Shown here in pieces: positions 47,141 to 59,941 of a stretch of DNA of 64,000 nt (the stretch's first letter is position 1; every line of letters begins with the position of its first letter). Source of the stretch: Luteimonas saliphila (lineage in GTDB: Bacteria; Pseudomonadota; Gammaproteobacteria; Xanthomonadales; Xanthomonadaceae). The translations under genes were made by a program, and so were the position numbers. The notes below the pieces were generated by a model. That model ran no database searches. It had not been told where the DNA came from and saw only the letters and a program-made list of their open reading frames with translations. The stretch is from the NCBI RefSeq assembly GCF_016774335.1, contig NZ_JAETWA010000045.1:124001-188000 (forward strand), given 5' to 3'.

Positions 47141-48508
47141 TCACTCGTCCGTCTTCGGCCCCGTCGCAGGCGCGACCGCTTCGACGCGCAACCGCAACCG
47201 TCCGTCGACGAGGCGCGCGGAGAGCGGGTCGCCGGTGGCCACGTCGCGCGTGACGCGCACGACGCGGCCGTCGTCCTGCTGCAGGATGCTGTAGCCGCGG
47301 GCGATGGTCGCCAGCGGGCTCACCACCTCCAGCGAACGCGCGAGCCCGCGCAGGTGCAGGGCATCGCGCTGCAGCCGTCGCGCGATCGCCGCCTGCGGGC
47401 GCGCGCTCAGGCCGGCGAGGCGATCGTGCAACGCCTGCAGGCGTCGCTGCGGGCGCGTGGCCTGCAGCACCGCGCGCGCGTGGCGCAGGGTGGAGGCGTG
47501 CCGTTGCAGGCGCTGCAGCCACGCCGCCCGCAGGCGGCGCAGCGCCTCGTCGCGGCGCTGCATGCCGGCCTGCAGGCGCGCCTGCGGACGCAGCGCATTG
47601 AGGCGCAGCGCGGCGCGGTCGCTGCGCTGGGCGAGCTGGCGCAGGTGGTTGCCCTGCAGGGCCGCGATGCGCCGCCGCAGGCCATCCAGGCGCAGGCCGA
47701 GGCCGGCTCGGTCGGGCACCAGCAGTTCGGCCGCGGCCGAGGGCGTGGGCGCGCGCAGGTCGGCGGCGAAGTCGGAGAGGCTGAAGTCGGTCTCGTGGCC
47801 GATGGCCGAGACCACCGGCACCGGCGATGCGGCGATCGCGCGCGCCAGCGCTTCGTCGTTGAACGCCCACAGGTCCTCCAGCGAGCCGCCGCCGCGCGCC
47901 AGCAGGACCACGTCGTGGCGGCCGGCGGCAGCTGCGCGTCGCAGCACCGTCGCGATCTGCGCGGCCGCGCCTTCGCCCTGCACGGGCACCGGCAGGATCT
48001 CCACCTCGATCAGCGGGAAGCGCCGTGCCAGCACGCTGAGCACGTCGCGAACCGCCGCGCCCGACGGCGACGTGATCACCGCGAGGCGGCGCACGTAAGT
48101 CGGCAGCGGGCGCTTGCGCGCGGCATCGAACAGGCCTTCGGCCTGCAGCTTCGCCTTCAGTTGCTCGAAGGCGCGGCGCAACGCGCCTTCGCCGGCTTCC
48201 TCCAGCGAGTCCAGGATCAGCTGGTAGTCGCCGCGCGCCTCGTACAGCGTCAGCCGGCCGCGGGCGAGCACCTTCATGCCCTCGCGCGGCTGGAAGCCCA
48301 GCCACTGGCTCTTGGGCTTGAACAGGGCGCAGCGCACCTGCGCGCGCGCATCCTTGAGGGTGAAGTACAGGTGTCCGGAGGCAGGCCGCGACACATTGCC
48401 GAGCTCGCCCTCGACGAACACCAGCGGGAACGCGTCTTCCAGCAGACTGCGCGCCAGCGTGTTGAGCTGGCTGGGACTGAGGATTTCACCGGTGACCGCG
48501 TCGTTCAT
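47141..48508 (-). CDS. xseA: Exodeoxyribonuclease VII large subunit XseA
   Basis: The large subunit of ExoVII, which degrades single-stranded DNA with XseB. In 455 residues one sees the N-terminal OB fold ([29 protein letters not shown]), the catalytic region ([43 protein letters not shown]), and a long Arg/Gln/Leu coiled coil (about 275-390). ATG 48508 gives the normal start; longer frames are unsupported. It is divergent from ispG across 273 bp. Confidence 0.96.
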   Translation of the reverse strand: MNDAVTGEILSPSQLNTLARSLLEDAFPLVFVEGELGNVSRPASGHLYFTLKDARAQVRCALFKPKSQWLGFQPREGMKVLARGRLTLYEARGDYQLILDSLEEAGEGALRRAFEQLKAKLQAEGLFDAARKRPLPTYVRRLAVITSPSGAAVRDVLSVLARRFPLIEVEILPVPVQGEGAAAQIATVLRRAAAAGRHDVVLLARGGGSLEDLWAFNDEALARAIAASPVPVVSAIGHETDFSLSDFAADLRAPTPSAAAELLVPDRAGLGLRLDGLRRRIAALQGNHLRQLAQRSDRAALRLNALRPQARLQAGMQRRDEALRRLRAAWLQRLQRHASTLRHARAVLQATRPQRRLQALHDRLAGLSARPQAAIARRLQRDALHLRGLARSLEVVSPLATIARGYSILQQDDGRVVRVTRDVATGDPLSARLVDGRLRLRVEAVAPATGPKTDE

Positions 48509-48769
48509 GCGGGCAGGATAGCCGCGCGGGCCGCGCAGGCCCATCCCGCGGTGTGACCCAGGGTGGCTGGTGGCGACGGCTGCCGTCCTCATGCGCAACG
48601 CGGCCGCCGGTTCCCTGTGCACGTGGCGAGCGGCCCTGGGCGGGTAGGCGCGTGCCCGGGACCGGCGTTGGCCCGCCGGGCCTTACGCGGGCGACCGGCA
48701 TCGGTCGGCGGTCGGGCCGTCCCAGCCAGCGGATGCAGGACATGCAGGCGGGCGTCATGCCTTCGCGGC

Positions 48770-48775
48770 TAAAAT
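48770..48775 (+). promoter_or_regulatory. Possible -10 element of ispG (TAAAAT)
   Basis: TAAAAT lies 6 bp before the ispG ATG, the only AT-rich hexamer in this region. A start 6-7 bases downstream would give an almost leaderless mRNA. No convincing -35 is seen at 17 bp. Confidence 0.35.
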
Positions 48776-48781
48776 GGCCGC

Positions 48782-50068
48782 ATGTCCGCGCTGCCGCAAC
48801 CGTTGCCGCCCTGCCACGTCGATCCGGCGGCTCCCGCGTTCGGCCCGATGCCGCGCCGGGCCGCGCGCCAGGTGGTGGTCGGCGGCGTGGCCGTCGGTGG
48901 CGACGCGCCGGTGGTGGTGCAGTCGATGACCAATACCGACACCGCCGACGTGGCGTCGACCGCGAAGCAGGTGGCCGAACTCTGGCGCGCCGGTTCGGAG
49001 CTGGTGCGGATCACGGTCAACAATCCGGAATCCGCGGCCGCGGTGCCGCGCATCGTCGAGCGGCTGGCGATGCAGGGGATCGAGGTGCCGGTCATCGGCG
49101 ACTTCCACTACAACGGCCACCAGCTGCTCCAGCGCGAGCCGGCCTGCGCGCAGGCCCTGGCCAAGTACCGGATCAATCCGGGCAACGTCGGCTTCGGCAG
49201 GAAGAAGGACCTGCAGTTCGCGCAACTGATCGAGTTCGCGATCCGTTACGACAAGCCGGTGCGCATCGGCGTCAACTGGGGATCGCTCGACCAGGCGCTG
49301 GCCGCCGCGCTGATGGACGAGAACGCGCAGCGCGCCGAGCCCTGGGATGCCGGGCGCGTGCTGCGCGAGGCCCTGATCCGCTCGGCGATCGATTCGGCCG
49401 AGCGCGCGGTGGAACTCGGCCTGGGCCGCGACCGGATCGTGCTCAGCGCCAAGGTCAGCGGGGTGCAGGAGCTGGTGGCGGTGTATCGCGACCTGGCCCG
49501 CCGCTGCGACTTCGCCCTGCACCTGGGGCTGACCGAGGCCGGCATCGGCAGCAAGGGCATCGTCGCCTCAAGCGCGGCGCTGGCGGTGCTGCTGCAGGAA
49601 GGCATCGGCGACACCATCCGCATCTCGCTCACGCCCGAGCCCGGCGCCTCGCGCACGCAGGAAGTGGTGGTGGCGCAGGAACTGCTACAGACCATGGGCC
49701 TGCGTGCATTCACGCCGATGGTCACCGCCTGCCCGGGTTGCGGCCGCACCACCTCCGAGTTCTTCCAGGAGCTGGCGCAGGTGGTGCAGGAGCACGTGCG
49801 CGCGAAGATGCCCGAGTGGAAGATCAGCCATCCTGGCGCGGAGAACATGACCCTGGCGGTGATGGGATGCGTGGTCAACGGGCCGGGCGAGTCGCGCCAC
49901 GCCAATATCGGCATCTCGCTGCCCGGGACCGGCGAGGCGCCCTCCGCGCCGGTGTTCATCGACGGCGAGAAGGCGGTGACCCTGCGTGGCGACAACATCG
50001 CCCGCGAGTTCGTGGGTCTGGTCGACGACTACGTGCACCGCACCTACGGCCGCGTCGTGGATGCCTGA
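48782..50068 (+). CDS. ispG: 4-hydroxy-3-methylbut-2-enyl diphosphate synthase IspG (GcpE)
   Basis: A [4Fe-4S] enzyme of the MEP isoprenoid pathway that reduces MEcPP to HMBPP. The 428-residue product shows the TIM-barrel [13 protein letters not shown] opening and the cluster ligands: CPGCGRT (two Cys, about residues 318-321) and GCVVNGPGE (third Cys). Gammaproteobacteria usually carry ispG beside rodZ (at 1763 here), but it is 46 kb away. A PAP2 phosphatase gene overlaps its end by 8 bp. Confidence 0.97.
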   Translation: MSALPQPLPPCHVDPAAPAFGPMPRRAARQVVVGGVAVGGDAPVVVQSMTNTDTADVASTAKQVAELWRAGSELVRITVNNPESAAAVPRIVERLAMQGIEVPVIGDFHYNGHQLLQREPACAQALAKYRINPGNVGFGRKKDLQFAQLIEFAIRYDKPVRIGVNWGSLDQALAAALMDENAQRAEPWDAGRVLREALIRSAIDSAERAVELGLGRDRIVLSAKVSGVQELVAVYRDLARRCDFALHLGLTEAGIGSKGIVASSAALAVLLQEGIGDTIRISLTPEPGASRTQEVVVAQELLQTMGLRAFTPMVTACPGCGRTTSEFFQELAQVVQEHVRAKMPEWKISHPGAENMTLAVMGCVVNGPGESRHANIGISLPGTGEAPSAPVFIDGEKAVTLRGDNIAREFVGLVDDYVHRTYGRVVDA

Positions 50069-50750
50069 GCCGAGCTGGCGGCGCGAAGCCGCCGATGTCG
50101 TCGCCGCGCTCGCGCGCCGCTACGGCTGGAAGCTGGTGCTGCTGTTCGTCGGCGTGCTGCTGCCGATGTGGGCGTTCATGGAACTGGCCGACGAGGTCCA
50201 CGAGGCCGAGGCGATCCCGTTCGACGAACCGGTGCTGCTGTTCGCGCGCGAGATGGCCAGCGACGGCTTCGATGGCGTGTTCCTGTTCTTTTCCCGCATC
50301 GGCTACGGCAGCGGGGTGGTGCCGGTCGACATCGGCCTGGTGCTGGTGCTGCTCGCGCTGCGGCGCTGGCGGCACGCGGTGTTCGCGGCGGTGGCGACCG
50401 GCGGCTCGGCGCTGCTCAACATCGCCACCAAGCAGTTGTTCGCACGCGACCGGCCGAGCCTGTGGGAATCGATCGCGCCGGAGACGAGCTACAGCTTCCC
50501 CAGCGGCCATGCGATGGGCTCGATGACGCTGGCGCTGGTGCTGGTGCTGCTGGCCTGGCATACGCGGGCACGCTGGTGGGCGGTGGCGGCGATGGCCGTG
50601 TTCGTGCCGATGGTGGGCCTGTCGCGCGTGTACCTGGGGGTGCATTACCCCTCCGACATCCTCGCCGGGTGGTCTGCCGCCGCACTCTGGACGGTCGGCA
50701 CCTATCTGCTGGTCGATCGACGCCCGCGCGCCACCCGCGCGAGCGACTGA
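50061..50750 (+). CDS. PAP2-family membrane phosphatase
   Basis: A 229-residue membrane phosphatase with six hydrophobic segments. The PAP2 three-part active site is complete: KQLFARDRP (K-x6-RP), PSGH in [10 protein letters not shown], and [12 protein letters not shown] (SR-x5-H-x3-D). Likely substrates are lipid phosphates such as undecaprenyl-PP or phosphatidic acid. The start overlaps the ispG end by 8 bp, so both are probably co-translated; a link to isoprenoid carriers is plausible. Confidence 0.9.
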   Translation: MPEPSWRREAADVVAALARRYGWKLVLLFVGVLLPMWAFMELADEVHEAEAIPFDEPVLLFAREMASDGFDGVFLFFSRIGYGSGVVPVDIGLVLVLLALRRWRHAVFAAVATGGSALLNIATKQLFARDRPSLWESIAPETSYSFPSGHAMGSMTLALVLVLLAWHTRARWWAVAAMAVFVPMVGLSRVYLGVHYPSDILAGWSAAALWTVGTYLLVDRRPRATRASD

Positions 50751-51032
50751 CCGGCTCGCATCCCGCTGGCGAGGCCGGTGAGGCCGTTTCCCGCGGATCG
50801 CTGTGCCCCGCCGCCGGCACCGTTGCAACGCGCGGCGACAGGCGTAGAGTGCGGATTGCTGGACACAGGGATGCGCAATCGGACAGGGGCGGTTGTGCGG
50901 CGGGAACCCGGACTCCGGGTGCTCCGCCCCGCACGCTCCCCTGCGTCTTCGCAACAGCTTCGGCGAACGGTCCTGGTGGGTCGGGCGGACCGGTCGTCGA
51001 TTTCCGCGGGAATCGATGTTTCCGGAGGCGGC

Positions 51033-54000
51033 ATGGACGGGAAGACGCGCTGGGGTGTGGCGATCGGGCTGTTGCTGGCCGGCGCAGCGGCATTGGCCGC
51101 GGTCGCGGTATCGAACGGGAGCGGCACGGGTCGCGCGCTGGCGGCGGCGGTGCAGTCCCAGGGGGCAGCGTCTGCGGGCGGCAACACGCTTGCGTCGTCG
51201 GCGGCGGCCAGCGCGGCGACGGCCTCGCGATCCGGGAGCGACCAGGCTCCCGGCCGCGGCACCTATATCGTCATGTTCCGCGAGCCGGCCGCGGCCGCCT
51301 ACCGCGGCGGCATCGCGGGGCTGGCGGCGCCCGCCAGCCGCAAGGGCGCCACCGGCGCCGCGCGGCCCGACATGCGCAGCGCGCAGGCGCGCGCCTATGT
51401 GCGCTACCTGCAGGATCGCCAGGCGCAGATCGAACGCGACATGGGACGCGCGATCGGCCGGCAGCCGCAGGTGAGCCAGCGCTTCCAGCACGCGATCAAC
51501 GGCGTCGTGGTCGAGCTCGGCGAGGCCGAGGCCGACCGCATCCGCAGGCTGGCCGACGTGGCGCTGGTGGACGAGTATCGCGAGTACCCGCTCGATACCG
51601 ATACCGGGCCGGCGCTGATCGGTGCGCCCGCGGTGTGGGACGGGGCCGCGACCGGCGGCAGTACCGGGCACCAGGGCGAGGGCATGGTGTTCGGCATCCT
51701 CGATTCCGGCATCAACTTCGGCAGTCCGTCGTTCGACGCGGTCGATCCGGTCGACGGCTACGTGCACGTCAATCCGCTCGGCACCGGAAACCATCTGGGC
51801 ACCTGCGCGGCCGGCGGCATCGACGAGGGTCGCTGCAACGACAAGCTGATCGGCGGCTACGATTTCGTCTGCGGCGTCCCGGGCAACACCTGCGGCGCGG
51901 CCAACATCCGCGAGGAGCCCGGCTTCGGCGACAGCAACGGGCACGGCAGCCACGTCGCCTCGACCGCGGCCGGCAATCGCCGCGACGTGGACATGCTGGG
52001 CAACGTCCGCCGCATTTCCGGCGTTGCGCCGCGGGCCAACATCGTGGCCTTCGACATCTGCTACACCAACACCGCGACCGGACAGGGCCTGTGCCCGAAC
52101 GTGTCGGCGGTGGCGGCGGTGAACCAGGCGATCGCCGACGGCGTCGTCGACGTGATCAACTATTCGATCGGCGGCGGTTCGTCGCCGTGGAGCGAAGCGG
52201 TCTCGCAGGCCTTCCTCGGCGCGGTCGATGCCGGCATCTACATCGCCGCCTCGGCGGGCAACAGCGGTCCGGCGCCGAACACGCTGGGCCATGTCGAACC
52301 ATGGGTGTCCTCGACCGCGTCGGCCCAGCACGGACGCGGCGATTTCGTCGTGGTCCTGGAAGTCACCGGCCCGCAGCCGGTGCCCGAGGCGCTGGCCGCG
52401 ATCGAGATGAATCCCGGCGGCAGCGGGGTGCAGCAGACCGCTGCGATCCCAGGCACTACGCCGCTGGTGGTCAGCCCCGGCATCGATACGGTCGACGACG
52501 GTTGCGCCGCATTCCCGGTCGACACCTTCGCCGGCGCGATCGCGCTCGTGCGCCGCGGCACGTGCTCGTTCTCGATCAAGGTCGACAATGCCGCCGCGGC
52601 CGGGGCGGTGGCGACGGTCGTCGCCAACAATGCCGCGGGCGGGATCATTCCCTCGGTGCCCGGGACGACGATCCCGGCCTTCGGCATCCTGCAGGCCGAT
52701 GGCGATGCGCTGCGCGATTTCGCCGCCGCCAATCCGGCCGTGACCGCAGGCATTCCGTATCCGGCGATCATCCTCGCCAACCAGCCCGACGTGCTGGCGA
52801 CCTCGAGTTCGCGCGGTCCGGCCGGCACGTTGGACCTGCTCAAGCCCGACGTGACCGCGCCGGGCGTGCGGATCCTGGCCGCGGTGGCCGGGACCACCAT
52901 CACCGGGTTCGAGAACGACGTGGGCCTGTACAACGGCACTTCGATGGCGTCGCCGCACCAGGCCGGTTCGGCGGGGCTGATCCGGCAGGCACGACCCGCG
53001 TGGACGCCGCCTGAGATCAAGTCGGCCCTGGCGATGACCGCCGACCGCACGGTGCTGCTGGAGGACGGTGTCACGCCCGCGGATCCGCATGCCGGCGGCT
53101 CCGGCCGCATCCGCGTCGATCGCGCGGTCGCGGCGGGGCTGGTGCTGCACGAGTCGGCGGCGAACTACCTGGCGGCCAATCCGGCCACCGGCGGCGATCC
53201 GGCCACGCTCAACCAGCCCAACATGATCCGGCGCAACTGCACGCCGCAGTGCGTGTTCGTGCGTACCTTCCGCAACACGCTGGGCAAGGCGCAGGGCTAC
53301 CGCGCGCAGGTCGAAGGCCTGCCGGCGCGGGTGACCCCGGCCAACCTCAAGGTGCCGGCGGGTGGCACGGTGTCGGTGCGGGTGGTGGTCGACGGCAGCG
53401 CGCTGCCGGCCGATGGCAGCTGGAACTTCGGCCAGCTGGTGTTGTCGCCGGTCGCCGGCAATGCGCAGTCCGCGCCGCCCGCGCTGCACCTGCCGATCGC
53501 GGTGATCGTGCCGCCGCCGGTGATCCAGTTGCCCGACCTGGTGTCCCTGGCGCTGCAGTCGGGGCGTTCTGGGCGGGCCACGACCACGGTGACCAATGCC
53601 GGCGGTTCGCCGCTGAGCTACGGCTTCGACAATAGCGGCACGGGCATGGCCGTGCTCGCCGATGCGCTGGGACAGAACTCGACCTCTGGTTTTCGCGGTA
53701 CGCGCTATGCCGATCCCGCGGTCGCCGGGTTCGCGGCCCAGTTCAACGCCGACGACTTCAGCCTGACGGCACCGACGCGGATCCTGTCGCTGCGCGCGGA
53801 AGGCTTCGTGGTGAGCGGTTCGGCGCTGGCGGCGGTCTCGCCGACCCTCACCTGGGCGATCTACCCGGATGCGGGCGGGCTGCCGTCGGGCGATCCGCTG
53901 CGCTCGCCCGGCGCGGCGGCCTGGACCTACACGGCGGCGACGAATGCACCGGGCGTGGATACCACCGGCGCGGCGATCACGCTCGACCTCGCCGCCGCTG

Positions 54001-54401
54001 GCCAGTCCGTCGATCTCGCCCCGGGACGCTACTGGCTGCTGGTGCACACCAACTCGACGTTCGCCAACCGCTGGGCCTGGTACGCGTCCGCGTCGCTGGG
54101 CAGCGGCGGTTTCGCCGGGCTCAACGTGAGCACCGCAGGCGTCGGCAGCTGGGCGGCGAACACCGCGTTCCCGGGCCTGTCGATGCGGATCGTAGGCGAA
54201 GTGGCCTGCGGCGCGCCGTGGATCGGCGCGGTGAATCCGCCGATGGGCACGCTGGCGGCGGGCGCTGCGCGCGCGTCGAGCATGGCGGTGGCCAGCGCGG
54301 GCCTGCCGGTGGGCGCGCATGATGCGTTCTACTGCGTCGGCAGCAACGATCCGGTCAAGCCGAAAGTGGCCGGTGCGATCCGGTTGACGGTGACGCCGTG
54401 A
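51033..54401 (+). CDS. Secreted subtilisin-like serine protease with PA insert
   Basis: An 1122-residue exported S8 protease. Order: signal segment (about 8-30), a Ser/Ala/Gly-rich linker, an I9-like propeptide (about 75-190), then the catalytic domain. Its triad is Asp in GILDSGI (about 224), His in NGHGSHVAS (about 303), and Ser in GTSMASPH (about 637). A PA-type insert (about 470-560) with Cys pairs (GCAAF, GTCSFSIKVDNAAAAG) sits before the Ser. The C-terminal 400 residues are beta-rich, without a clear anchor. GGAGG lies 4 bases before ATG 51033. Probably a broad extracellular protease. Confidence 0.92.
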   Translation: MDGKTRWGVAIGLLLAGAAALAAVAVSNGSGTGRALAAAVQSQGAASAGGNTLASSAAASAATASRSGSDQAPGRGTYIVMFREPAAAAYRGGIAGLAAPASRKGATGAARPDMRSAQARAYVRYLQDRQAQIERDMGRAIGRQPQVSQRFQHAINGVVVELGEAEADRIRRLADVALVDEYREYPLDTDTGPALIGAPAVWDGAATGGSTGHQGEGMVFGILDSGINFGSPSFDAVDPVDGYVHVNPLGTGNHLGTCAAGGIDEGRCNDKLIGGYDFVCGVPGNTCGAANIREEPGFGDSNGHGSHVASTAAGNRRDVDMLGNVRRISGVAPRANIVAFDICYTNTATGQGLCPNVSAVAAVNQAIADGVVDVINYSIGGGSSPWSEAVSQAFLGAVDAGIYIAASAGNSGPAPNTLGHVEPWVSSTASAQHGRGDFVVVLEVTGPQPVPEALAAIEMNPGGSGVQQTAAIPGTTPLVVSPGIDTVDDGCAAFPVDTFAGAIALVRRGTCSFSIKVDNAAAAGAVATVVANNAAGGIIPSVPGTTIPAFGILQADGDALRDFAAANPAVTAGIPYPAIILANQPDVLATSSSRGPAGTLDLLKPDVTAPGVRILAAVAGTTITGFENDVGLYNGTSMASPHQAGSAGLIRQARPAWTPPEIKSALAMTADRTVLLEDGVTPADPHAGGSGRIRVDRAVAAGLVLHESAANYLAANPATGGDPATLNQPNMIRRNCTPQCVFVRTFRNTLGKAQGYRAQVEGLPARVTPANLKVPAGGTVSVRVVVDGSALPADGSWNFGQLVLSPVAGNAQSAPPALHLPIAVIVPPPVIQLPDLVSLALQSGRSGRATTTVTNAGGSPLSYGFDNSGTGMAVLADALGQNSTSGFRGTRYADPAVAGFAAQFNADDFSLTAPTRILSLRAEGFVVSGSALAAVSPTLTWAIYPDAGGLPSGDPLRSPGAAAWTYTAATNAPGVDTTGAAITLDLAAAGQSVDLAPGRYWLLVHTNSTFANRWAWYASASLGSGGFAGLNVSTAGVGSWAANTAFPGLSMRIVGEVACGAPWIGAVNPPMGTLAAGAARASSMAVASAGLPVGAHDAFYCVGSNDPVKPKVAGAIRLTVTP

Positions 54402-54502
54402 TGCCCGGCAGCACGGTCTGAAACGCATCGCGAGGGGCCGGGCAACCGGCTCTTCGCGCTTCCGCCGGTCGCACAGCGCGCAGGGCCATCCGGCGCAGCC
54501 GC

Positions 54503-55399
54503 TCAGTCGGTGATGCAGACCCGGTTGCGGCCTTCGTGCTTGGCGCGGTACAGCGCCGCGTCCGCGGCCGCCAGCAGCAGCGAGCGGGTGCCGCCCGGGA
54601 GCGCCAGGGAGGCGACCCCGACGCTGACCGTGATCCGCTGCGGCACCCCGCCCGCCGAGAATGTCGCCTCCGCGACCGCGGCCCGCAACCGCTCGGCCAG
54701 CGCCTGCGCGGCGGCGGACCCGCCCTCGGGCAGGAGCACCGCGAACTCCTCGCCCCCGATGCGCGCGGCGATGTCCTCGCCACGCACGTGCTGCCGCACG
54801 ATCGCGGCGATGTGGCGCAGCACCTCGTCGCCGGCGATGTGGCCGTAGGTGTCGTTCACCGGCTTGAACAGGTCGACATCGACGATGCACAGCGCCAGCG
54901 CGCGGTCGTGGCGCAGCGCGCGGGCGATCTCCTTGTCGAGGATCTCCATGAAGTGGCGACGGTTGCACAGGTCGGTCAGCGCGTCGTGGGTGGCGAGCTG
55001 GTAGATCTCTTCGTGGTAGCGCGCCTCGACGTTGCTCTGGCCGATGAACTTGAGCAGGCTCTCGCCGATCACGATGTGGTCGCCGTCGACCAGCGTCGCC
55101 TCTTCGACAGGCAGATCGTTGACCCGGGTCTTGTTGGTCGCGCCGAGGTCGCGGATGCGATACGCCCCGCCGTCGAACCAGATCCGGCAGTGCTCGCGCG
55201 AAACGCTCTTGTGGCTGATGACGAGGTCGGCTTCCTGCGAGCGGCCCACCAGCAGCGGCGCGTCGCCCAGGTCGATGCGCCGGCCCAGGCCTTCGCCGAG
55301 GATCACCACGATGCACGCCGTACGCGGTCCCGGCCGGTGCGGACCGCCGCTGAGCAACGTGCGCTGCGTGGTGTTGGCCGGATCGTCGGAGGCGGACAT
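54503..55399 (-). CDS. FHA-GGDEF diguanylate cyclase
   Basis: A 298-residue signalling protein. The N-terminal FHA domain (about 28-115) has the phospho-Thr-binding residues: GRS (52-54), SREH (67-70), and N in [14 protein letters not shown] domain follows (about 135-298) with the active signature GGEEF (215-219) and a product-inhibition site RGED (206-209) five residues earlier. So it should make c-di-GMP and respond to a phosphopeptide. No TM is seen. It is divergent from the Ser/Thr kinase gene (90 bp), the obvious partner. Confidence 0.93.
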   Translation of the reverse strand: MSASDDPANTTQRTLLSGGPHRPGPRTACIVVILGEGLGRRIDLGDAPLLVGRSQEADLVISHKSVSREHCRIWFDGGAYRIRDLGATNKTRVNDLPVEEATLVDGDHIVIGESLLKFIGQSNVEARYHEEIYQLATHDALTDLCNRRHFMEILDKEIARALRHDRALALCIVDVDLFKPVNDTYGHIAGDEVLRHIAAIVRQHVRGEDIAARIGGEEFAVLLPEGGSAAAQALAERLRAAVAEATFSAGGVPQRITVSVGVASLALPGGTRSLLLAAADAALYRAKHEGRNRVCITD

Positions 55400-55489
55400 G
55401 GCGGCGACAGCAGGTGGCCTGCCAGTGTACCGGAGCCGCCAGCCCTTTCCGCTACCATGGGCGATGCCACGGGGCCGACAGGGGGCGCC
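55400..55489 (+). promoter_or_regulatory. Short divergent promoter region of the FHA-GGDEF and kinase genes
   Basis: Ninety bases separate the two start codons, so their promoters must overlap. TACCAT at about 55453-55458, 30 bp before the kinase ATG, is a possible weak -10. No operator repeat stands out. Confidence 0.35.
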
Positions 55490-57964
<2,475 letters not shown>

Positions 57965-57976
57965 TCCGCTTCGGCG

Positions 57977-58903
57977 TCACTCGCCGGGTTTCGCCGCCTC
58001 CACCGGGGCCTGCGTCGCCGAACGGCGCAGCAGCATCGTCTCGCGGTGGGCGATATAGCCGTTGGCGCCGAGCACGATCGCCGCGCCGGCCAAGGTCCAG
58101 GCATCGATCGTCTCGCCGAACAGCCACCAGCCGAACACCACCAGCACCGGCAACTGCACGAAGCTGATCGGCTGCAGCGCCGAGACCTCGCCCAGCGCGA
58201 TCGCGCGCGTCCACAGCAGTTGCCCGAACGTGCCCATCACGCCGGTCGCCCCCAGCCACAACCAGGCCGTCGGCCCGGGCCACACCCACTGGAACAGCGC
58301 GGGCACCAGCGACATCGGCACCCAGAACACGTAGGTGTAGAACACCACCGTGTCCGGCGCGTCGAAGCGCGAAAGCTGCTTGATCTGCAGCGCGACGATG
58401 CCGCTGAAGAACGCGCCGAGCAGCGCGACGATCATGCCCGGCGTGAAGCCGGTGCCCGGCCGCAGGATCACCATCACCCCGAGGAAGCCGGCCGCCACCG
58501 CCAGCCAGCGGCGGATGCGGACGTTCTCGTTCAACCACAACGCGGCGCCGATGGTGACGAACAGCGGCGTCGCGTACGACAGCGACACCGCCTGCGCCAG
58601 CGGCAGGTGCCCCACCGCCCAGAAGCCGCACAGCATCGCCGCCAGCCCGATGCTGGTGCGCACCAGATAGCGTCCGACGTGGCGGGTGCGGGGCAGCGCG
58701 CGGCCGCGCCGCAGGATCAGCGGCATCAGCGCAGCGAGGCCGAACAGGTTGCGGAAGAACGCGATCTCGGTGGTCGGCACCGTCGCCGTGGCGTAACGGA
58801 TCGCCAGCGCCATCATCGCGAACGACAGCGTGCTGCCCAGCATCAGCAGCGCGGCGCGGCCGTACACCGAGGACGGCCACCAGCGGGAGAGCACGCCGTT
58901 CAC
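57977..58903 (-). CDS. EamA-family (DMT) transporter
   Basis: A 308-residue, ten-TM carrier of the drug/metabolite transporter superfamily, with two EamA repeats. The second half begins near MIVALLGAFFSGIVALQ. The N-terminus ALLMLGSTLSFAMMALAIRYA and the E-x-x-F-x-R in TEIAFFRNLFG are usual for the RarD/RhtA-like group. Substrate is unknown. The GTG start overlaps the murB stop (GTGA), so it is translationally coupled to murB, although a cell-wall role is unproven. Confidence 0.88.
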   Translation of the reverse strand: MNGVLSRWWPSSVYGRAALLMLGSTLSFAMMALAIRYATATVPTTEIAFFRNLFGLAALMPLILRRGRALPRTRHVGRYLVRTSIGLAAMLCGFWAVGHLPLAQAVSLSYATPLFVTIGAALWLNENVRIRRWLAVAAGFLGVMVILRPGTGFTPGMIVALLGAFFSGIVALQIKQLSRFDAPDTVVFYTYVFWVPMSLVPALFQWVWPGPTAWLWLGATGVMGTFGQLLWTRAIALGEVSALQPISFVQLPVLVVFGWWLFGETIDAWTLAGAAIVLGANGYIAHRETMLLRRSATQAPVEAAKPGE

Positions 58904-59934
58904 CAGTGGTCGCCGACGATGCGCGGCTCGGGCTCGAGCGCCACGCCGAAGCGTTCCGACACCGAGGCCGCGATCCACCGCGCCAGTGCGAGCAGCTGCG
59001 CGCCGGTGGCCGCGCCATGGTTGACCAGCACCAGCGCGTGCTGCGTGGACACGCCGGCGTCGCCGTCGCGATGGCCTTTCCAGCCGCAGGCGTCGATCAG
59101 CCACGCGGCCGACAGCTTGCGGCTGCGCTCGTCGACACCCGGGAACACCGGCAGCCGGGGATGCGCGTCGGCGAGCGCCTGCGCTTGCGCCAGCGGCACG
59201 ATCGGGTTCTTGAAGAAGCTGCCCGCATTGCCGATCGCGGCAGGATCGGGCAACTTGCTCCGGCGCAGGGCGCAGACCGCGTCGAACACTCGTGCAGGGG
59301 TGGGCGCGGCGAGGCCGTCCGCGGCCAGTGCCTCGCGCACGCCGGCGTAGTCGATGCGCACCGCCGGCGTGCGCGACAGCCTGAACTCAACGGCGGTGAC
59401 GATGAAGCGGTCGCGCTCGCGCTTGAACAGGCTGTCGCGGTAGCCGAGCGCGCATTCGTCGCGGGACAGGCGCCGGCTGCGTCCTGTGGCGGGTTCGAGG
59501 GCCTCGACCGCGTGCACGAATTCGCGCACCTCGACGCCGTAGGCGCCGATGTTCTGGATCGGCGCCGCGCCGACGGTGCCCGGGATCAGCGCGAGGTTCT
59601 CCATGCCGTACAGGCCATGGTCGAGGGTCCAGCGCACGAATCCGTGCCAGTCCGCGCCGGCGTCGGCGCGGACGATCGCGTACGCGCCATCCTCGGCGAG
59701 GATGCGCAGGCTGGCGGCGCGCAGCGACAGCACCGCGCCTTCGGGATCGCCGGCGAACAGCAGGTTGCTGCCGCCGCCGAGCACCAGCAGGGGACCGGCG
59801 GGCAGGGCGGCGAGCGCATCGGCGAGCCGGGCCGCTTCGTCGAGCTCCAGCAGCAGCGGCGCGCGCGCGGAAACGCCGAAGGTGTTGCGCGCGCGCAGGT
59901 CGGCGCCACGGGTCACGCGCCAGGCGTCGCTCAT
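58900..59934 (-). CDS. murB: UDP-N-acetylenolpyruvoylglucosamine reductase MurB
   Basis: FAD-dependent second step of peptidoglycan precursor synthesis (UDP-GlcNAc-enolpyruvate to UDP-MurNAc). The 344-residue product has FAD-binding LVLGGGSNLLFAG, PGTVGAAPIQNIGAYGVE, catalytic Ser in IGNAGSFFKNP, and the C-terminal Glu in LEPEPRIVG. It is of the long type I form as in E. coli. It is coupled to the EamA gene downstream, and pyrD starts just upstream (7 bp). Confidence 0.97.
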   Translation of the reverse strand: MSDAWRVTRGADLRARNTFGVSARAPLLLELDEAARLADALAALPAGPLLVLGGGSNLLFAGDPEGAVLSLRAASLRILAEDGAYAIVRADAGADWHGFVRWTLDHGLYGMENLALIPGTVGAAPIQNIGAYGVEVREFVHAVEALEPATGRSRRLSRDECALGYRDSLFKRERDRFIVTAVEFRLSRTPAVRIDYAGVREALAADGLAAPTPARVFDAVCALRRSKLPDPAAIGNAGSFFKNPIVPLAQAQALADAHPRLPVFPGVDERSRKLSAAWLIDACGWKGHRDGDAGVSTQHALVLVNHGAATGAQLLALARWIAASVSERFGVALEPEPRIVGDHW

Positions 59935-59941
59935 CGCCGGC

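Noticed and set aside
49956-55316. Long minus-strand open frame under ispG, PAP2 and the subtilase
   Set aside because: No motifs, His/Arg-rich low-complexity product; it is the antisense shadow of well-identified genes.
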